A DNA stretch of 64,000 nt from the NCBI RefSeq assembly GCF_037076355.1, contig NZ_AP026968.1, forward strand, positions 1,132,501 through 1,196,500. Reading direction: 5' to 3'. The stretch's first letter is position 1. Each line of letters opens with the position of its first letter. Below the pieces are notes generated by a model that did not search any database, was not told the origin of the DNA, and was given only the letters and a program-made list of their open reading frames with translations. The stretch is from Streptococcus parapneumoniae. Its GTDB lineage: Bacteria; Bacillota; Bacilli; Lactobacillales; Streptococcaceae. Of the stretch, positions 59,818-64,000 are shown piece by piece. The translations under genes and the position numbers were made by a program.

Positions 59818-61625
59818 GTTCTACCTCCATCAAAAATAAAAGTTGGACTCTCACTCCAACTTCCCTCATATCTAGCATGTTGCCCATCAGCAACCGTCTT
59901 ATAGACTGGCGCTAGTTCAATCCGTCTTGTCTGATTGTCAATCGTCACAGACTGCTCTACATTCTGATACCAGTCCCCTGAGAAGGTCAGTCGATAGGCA
60001 CCGTAGTAGACCGCTAAGACCTGCTCCTCTTTCTGGACAAGGTCTTTATCAATCGCTGGCATGACCTCATTGGCAGGTGCTAAATGGACGTGTCCACCAT
60101 AAAATGGATTCTTATTGACTACCACAGTCACATCTGTCTTACCGTAAGGCGTACAGGTTGCTGACCAGCTGATGACGTACTGTTTGCCGACCTCAAAACC
60201 GTCTCCATTATGACCGACCTCTACAAAATCCGTTCCATAGCTGATTTTCTTAGCCGTCCCACCATTCAAACGGTTCTTGTTGTACTGAGTAGTCCCGTCA
60301 CCACCAATCAAGCTCGCATTGACCCTTGCAGTCTCGCTGACCTGTTCCAGTTTCTTGCTTAATTCAGCGATTGAGTCCGCATCACTCATCAGTTCTTCAC
60401 GGATACGCTTCACGAACTCAGGACGCTCTTTCTCTATCTCCTCATGGATTTTAGCGCCCATTTCTTCGGCATTTGCTTTGTATTTTTCGATTGCATCATC
60501 AATCACTTTTTTACGTTTCTCAAACTCTGCTTCAAAGGCTGCGTCTGCTGCTTCTATCTGTGCTTGGATTTTCGCTTCAATGCCATCTTGTTGCTTAATC
60601 TGCTTGGTAATCGTACCCTCGTAAGAATACTGAGTATCGTTTCCAGCCTTACTATCTGCACTGATACGACCTCTCAGACCGCCTTTAAAAGTAAAGCTCT
60701 GACTTAACACAGGAACTTTAAAGGTTTCTTTCTTGTTGGTCTGAATGGTTACCCACTGCCCAACCTCAAGTAACAAATGTCCTTGGTAGTTGAGATTATA
60801 AGGGTAGTAAGTCAGGTTTTTCAACTTGTAATACAGGTCATTTAAAGCGCTCTGGGTCATGAAGACATTGTCCATTTCCAAAGACCGACCTGTCTTCATA
60901 CCGACTGTCAGAGACTTCTTATCTGTCTTACAAGTGATACCAGCTATCTGATACTCAATCTCACTCTTGGTCAAGCCATGTAAGAAGTAACTGTCAGCGT
61001 TGATCGTGATATTTGACTCAGTTAAATCACGGATTTCCATCTTACCTTCTCGGTTGAAGAAGCAAGACATCCCAATCATCTGAGTCATAGCACTCAGCAT
61101 ATCCCTAAAGGAAAGTTTCTTACCTTCAGGAACTTGCTCGACATGGTAACGCATAGCACTGATTCCGAAATAGTCATTCGCTAACTCAATGCCCGTTTTT
61201 AGGCAGATTTCCTGAATAACCTCTCGTACCTCAGCCGGAAAATGCAAGTCCGTCACATACTCACGATTGAGCTTAAACATACCGTCCATGAGCTCCAGCG
61301 TGGTAGTGTTTCGGTTTCGGTCAATCTCAATATCGTTGATGAAGTATTCCCCCATCTTGACCCACTGGTAGGTATCCCCAACAAGTAGACCAATCTCAGG
61401 GTGTAGAATATCCAGCTTATTGAACGTGGTAATGATACTGGTAAAGGTAATCTTACCGCTACCAGCACACGTTCCACCGGGCTTGTATGTATCACCTTTG
61501 ATGTAGCCATACTCAAAGCTAGCCTCTTTGATATCTCGTGAAGCATAGTCTCCAACACGGATAGCCAGCGTCCTTTCCTTGGCAAACATGGCTCTGTCAA
61601 ATTGTCGTCTAGTTAAAGCGTCCAT
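59814..61625 (-). CDS. Tail-associated (Tal/gp58-like) structural protein
   Basis: 603 residues. The N-terminal half ([40 protein letters not shown]) has the hub/Tal fold pattern. A coiled coil at about 355-420 precedes a gp58-like end with strands. It lies between the Dit-like and fibre genes, the typical place of the tail-tip hub in siphoviruses. Confidence 0.82.
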   Translation of the reverse strand: MDALTRRQFDRAMFAKERTLAIRVGDYASRDIKEASFEYGYIKGDTYKPGGTCAGSGKITFTSIITTFNKLDILHPEIGLLVGDTYQWVKMGEYFINDIEIDRNRNTTTLELMDGMFKLNREYVTDLHFPAEVREVIQEICLKTGIELANDYFGISAMRYHVEQVPEGKKLSFRDMLSAMTQMIGMSCFFNREGKMEIRDLTESNITINADSYFLHGLTKSEIEYQIAGITCKTDKKSLTVGMKTGRSLEMDNVFMTQSALNDLYYKLKNLTYYPYNLNYQGHLLLEVGQWVTIQTNKKETFKVPVLSQSFTFKGGLRGRISADSKAGNDTQYSYEGTITKQIKQQDGIEAKIQAQIEAADAAFEAEFEKRKKVIDDAIEKYKANAEEMGAKIHEEIEKERPEFVKRIREELMSDADSIAELSKKLEQVSETARVNASLIGGDGTTQYNKNRLNGGTAKKISYGTDFVEVGHNGDGFEVGKQYVISWSATCTPYGKTDVTVVVNKNPFYGGHVHLAPANEVMPAIDKDLVQKEEQVLAVYYGAYRLTFSGDWYQNVEQSVTIDNQTRRIELAPVYKTVADGQHARYEGSWSESPTFIFDGGRT

Positions 61626-61629
61626 TTTC

Positions 61630-61980
61630 TTACCTCTCTACCAGATTAAATTTAGCGCCAGACCAAGGTTTGAACTTCTCAGTAAAGGTATAGCTTGGAG
61701 CTGTCCTATCACCGACGTAGAAAGTCCCAGTTGTCTGACCTTTAACGGGGTCAGGGTAGGAAACCTCAAAAAAGACTGCTGACACGGCATTTAAAAGCTG
61801 ACTCATTTCTTCTTGAGTCATCATACCCCATTCACAGTCTAACTTACGCTTAGTCGTAATACGGTCACGCACCATATCGCCATTGGCATTACGCCCTGTT
61901 TCTCCATCGATATCTTGAATACCGACCTGAAAAGATTTGGGAGGCTTCACAGCCACCCCATTGATTGTCAATTGTGCCAT
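61630..61980 (-). CDS. Dit-like / DUF6711-type tail protein
   Basis: The 116-residue protein (LTINGVAVKPPKSFQVGIQD, SAVFFEVSYPDPVKGQTTGT) sits immediately after the tape measure. It is the size of small distal tail proteins in pneumococcal siphoviruses. The call rests on position and strand-rich style. Confidence 0.78.
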   Translation of the reverse strand: MAQLTINGVAVKPPKSFQVGIQDIDGETGRNANGDMVRDRITTKRKLDCEWGMMTQEEMSQLLNAVSAVFFEVSYPDPVKGQTTGTFYVGDRTAPSYTFTEKFKPWSGAKFNLVER

Positions 61981-61988
61981 TTAACCTC

Positions 61989-64000
61989 CTAAATCTTGAG
62001 CAAGGTTTGACCTGCTCGTTCATGTTCCTTGTTGATTTCTTGGATGGCTACCCGTCCGAACTCATGTCCTGCGATTTGGATAACGATGTCGCCGTCACCA
62101 GAAAATCCACCTTGTGGACTTACACCAGCCATGGCATTTACTACCGCACTGCTGACAACTCGCCCAAGTGTTTGGATAAATCCTGTATTTTCAAGTGGTA
62201 CGACCGCCTCTTTACCTGCTTCACCAATCATGGCAATAGTTGGACTATCAACGATACCACCACGGGCAAGACGAGGGAGGCTAACTGAGCTTACACTTCC
62301 AATCCATCCCAAACCAGGCAAGTTTCTGACAACATCTAAAACACCATTAATCATTCCGATGAAGCCATTGACTACATTTTCAATCGTTCCAAGAACCGCA
62401 TTGACAGCACTCTTAAACGCTCCACCTACTGCCTCACCGACCATCTGACCAGCGTTTACGAAGATACTTTTAACAGTATCCCAAACACCTTTAAAGAAGT
62501 CACCGATAGAACTGAAAGCATCTTTTACAGCGTTGTAAGCATTAGTGAACATCTCACCAAACCAGTTTGAAACACTGGATAACGCATTAGTCACATCTGC
62601 CCATCTCTCGCCAAACCATGAACCTAGTTTGCTAAAGATGTTTGTTAGACCAGTCCATGCTTTTTGGAACATATCCGTAAACCATGCTCCAATATTAGCC
62701 AAAGCATTAGTCACATCTGCCCAACGTTGTCCGAACCATGAGCCGATTGGTGTGAAGATATTAACGATAGCATCCCATGCACCTTGGAATACACCAGAAA
62801 ACCACTCTCCGATACCAGAGAATATGTTTACAATGGCGTCCCATGCTTGCTGGAATTTCTCGCCAAACCATTGACCTATCGGCTCAAAGATTTCTTGTAG
62901 TTTCGTCCATAGACCGCTGAAAAATTCGCCAATCGCTTGACAAATACCACTGATAAAATCACACAGTCCTTGCCATGCAGTTTTAGCGAACTCGACAACA
63001 GTATCCCAGTTTTGGTAGAGCAAGACACCGATAGCAATCAAAGCTGCAATAGCAGCAATAACTAAGGTTATCGGGCTGGTCAATACCGCAATAGCTCCAT
63101 TGAGCGCCCATGTTGCGGCTGCTGCAACTCCTGCTGCAACCGATTGAGCGATTTCTGCGGCTGCTGCAAGTCCCATTTGTGCTGCATGAACACCCCACGC
63201 TAGTGCTGATTTACCAAGTTCTAAAGCAGTTTTTCCTAGCTGTGCAATTGTTTTACCTGAATTGACCACAAAATCTTTTGCATATAAGGTATTCAAATAC
63301 ACGCTTTCTGCAAAATCTTTTATCTTATCAACTGTTAATCCTTTTACCGCACTAACTAAATCAGTGAAAGCTCCACTTAATTTACCAATTCCTGCTGCAA
63401 GACCACCAGCCTGCTCAGCCCAAGACATGAATTTAATACCTTCCCAAGCTGTCGATACCAGACCGATTGCAGTGGCCATGGCTGAAACTATCTCTCGGTT
63501 ATCCTTGCACCAATCGGAAAAAGCAACGAAAGCATCGCTAACGACTTTTACTGTATCAGCTAGAATTTTTAAAGCCTCTAAAATAGCTCCGCCTAGCACA
63601 TCGGCAACTTCACCAATGCTGATACCGAATGTATCGGCTAAGAACTCAGCAAAAGGTTGCATATTATCTTCCCAGACTTGTTTGAGAACATCAACCAGTC
63701 CTCCAAAAGCTTGACTTAAAGAATCAATAGCTGGACCGATATGATTGTTATAGACATCTTCAAATCCATCAGAGAATCTTTGAAGTGCTGGAGTAACATT
63801 GTTGTCAAAACTGTCTAAAAAGACTGATACAATTTGAGAAATACCGCTAGAAAGAGTTGTTATAAATGGGCTAACATGCTCATCATACACACGGCTAAAC
63901 GCATCTCCAAAACGGTTCACTGCTTTCTCTATTGTTTCGAATACTGGAGCAATCGCATCTAAAGCTCCCTGTAAGGAACTTGATAATTTCGGAGCGTTAT
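61989..64000 (-). CDS. Tail tape measure protein (partial, N-terminus outside window)
   Basis: At least 670 residues are visible, and the frame stays open to the window edge. Central hydrophobic segments (VLTSPITLVIAAIAALIAIG) are followed by repeats of the type IGEWFSGVFQGAWDAIVNIF (about every 30-36 residues, six copies), and the C-terminus is compact (GGIVDSPTIAMIGEAGKEAV). Such WF-rich repeats set tape length. Confidence 0.95.
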   Translation of the reverse strand, partial: NAPKLSSSLQGALDAIAPVFETIEKAVNRFGDAFSRVYDEHVSPFITTLSSGISQIVSVFLDSFDNNVTPALQRFSDGFEDVYNNHIGPAIDSLSQAFGGLVDVLKQVWEDNMQPFAEFLADTFGISIGEVADVLGGAILEALKILADTVKVVSDAFVAFSDWCKDNREIVSAMATAIGLVSTAWEGIKFMSWAEQAGGLAAGIGKLSGAFTDLVSAVKGLTVDKIKDFAESVYLNTLYAKDFVVNSGKTIAQLGKTALELGKSALAWGVHAAQMGLAAAAEIAQSVAAGVAAAATWALNGAIAVLTSPITLVIAAIAALIAIGVLLYQNWDTVVEFAKTAWQGLCDFISGICQAIGEFFSGLWTKLQEIFEPIGQWFGEKFQQAWDAIVNIFSGIGEWFSGVFQGAWDAIVNIFTPIGSWFGQRWADVTNALANIGAWFTDMFQKAWTGLTNIFSKLGSWFGERWADVTNALSSVSNWFGEMFTNAYNAVKDAFSSIGDFFKGVWDTVKSIFVNAGQMVGEAVGGAFKSAVNAVLGTIENVVNGFIGMINGVLDVVRNLPGLGWIGSVSSVSLPRLARGGIVDSPTIAMIGEAGKEAVVPLENTGFIQTLGRVVSSAVVNAMAGVSPQGGFSGDGDIVIQIAGHEFGRVAIQEINKEHERAGQTLLKI

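Larger units (their letters stand above)
52880..64000. mobile_element. Prophage 2, siphovirus-like (MM1-type), right part outside window
   Basis: The segment contains amidase, LL-H holin, collagen-like fibres, an S74-chaperoned fibre, a tail-associated protein, a small Dit-like protein and a tape measure gene that runs off the window. The absence of sheath and J genes at the tail end fits a siphovirus. All genes point left, with lysis genes next to the relQ side. Confidence 0.93.

Overview
The window comes from a low-GC Gram-positive chromosome, almost certainly a Mitis-group Streptococcus (S. pneumoniae, S. pseudopneumoniae or S. mitis). The evidence is a pneumococcus-like core block (hlpA, degV-family gene, yitT-family gene, ribF, rpmA-prp-rplU, ybaB, pta, pseudouridine synthase, nadK, relQ), a BOX repeat near 49.0 kb, and choline-binding LytA-type amidases in both prophages. 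About 10.5 kb of core chromosome (42.1-52.6 kb) is flanked by two temperate phages.

Prophage 1 (1 to about 42.1 kb, left end outside the window) is a contractile-tailed PBSX/EJ-1-like phage. Read from the right: tyrosine integrase next to hlpA; a rightward lysogeny and accessory block (36-40.8 kb); a leftward early block with antirepressor, replication initiator remnant, RecT, DUF1351, PD-(D/E)XK nuclease, RuvC-like resolvase and many small genes; an ArpU-type late regulator; two tRNA-like elements; terminase, portal and head genes; sheath, tube, tape measure, LysM and baseplate genes; tail fibre, holin and amidase. Three lesions or recoding signals stand out. The DUF2313 baseplate gene has an in-frame amber codon. 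The replication initiator is frameshifted. The tail-assembly chaperone has a canonical -1 slippery site.

The lysogeny block is the most unusual part. It holds two tandem Fst/par-like type I toxin-antitoxin cassettes, overlapping face-to-face promoters with shared operators, an ImmR-like repressor, a RelBE pair placed between the repressor and its ImmA-like protease, a DUF6414-like gene, and a candidate type III-like toxin-antitoxin locus. In that locus a strong promoter drives an RNA with two copies of a 20-nt core at 36-nt period, followed by a terminator and a PemK/MazF-like ORF. Two more small structured RNAs and a membrane protein follow before the integrase.

The core block carries ordinary housekeeping genes: nucleoid protein HU, a fatty-acid-binding DegV protein, FAD synthesis, L27/L21 with the Prp protease, acetate metabolism, NAD kinase and a small alarmone synthetase. 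The 45.4-46.1 kb stretch is degenerate.

Prophage 2 (about 52.9 kb to beyond 64 kb) shows only its lysis and tail-tip end: amidase, LL-H-type holin, collagen-like fibres, an S74-chaperoned fibre, Tal-like and Dit-like proteins and a partial tape measure. This is a siphovirus layout. The two prophages share a 907-bp identical block in their fibre/lysis modules.
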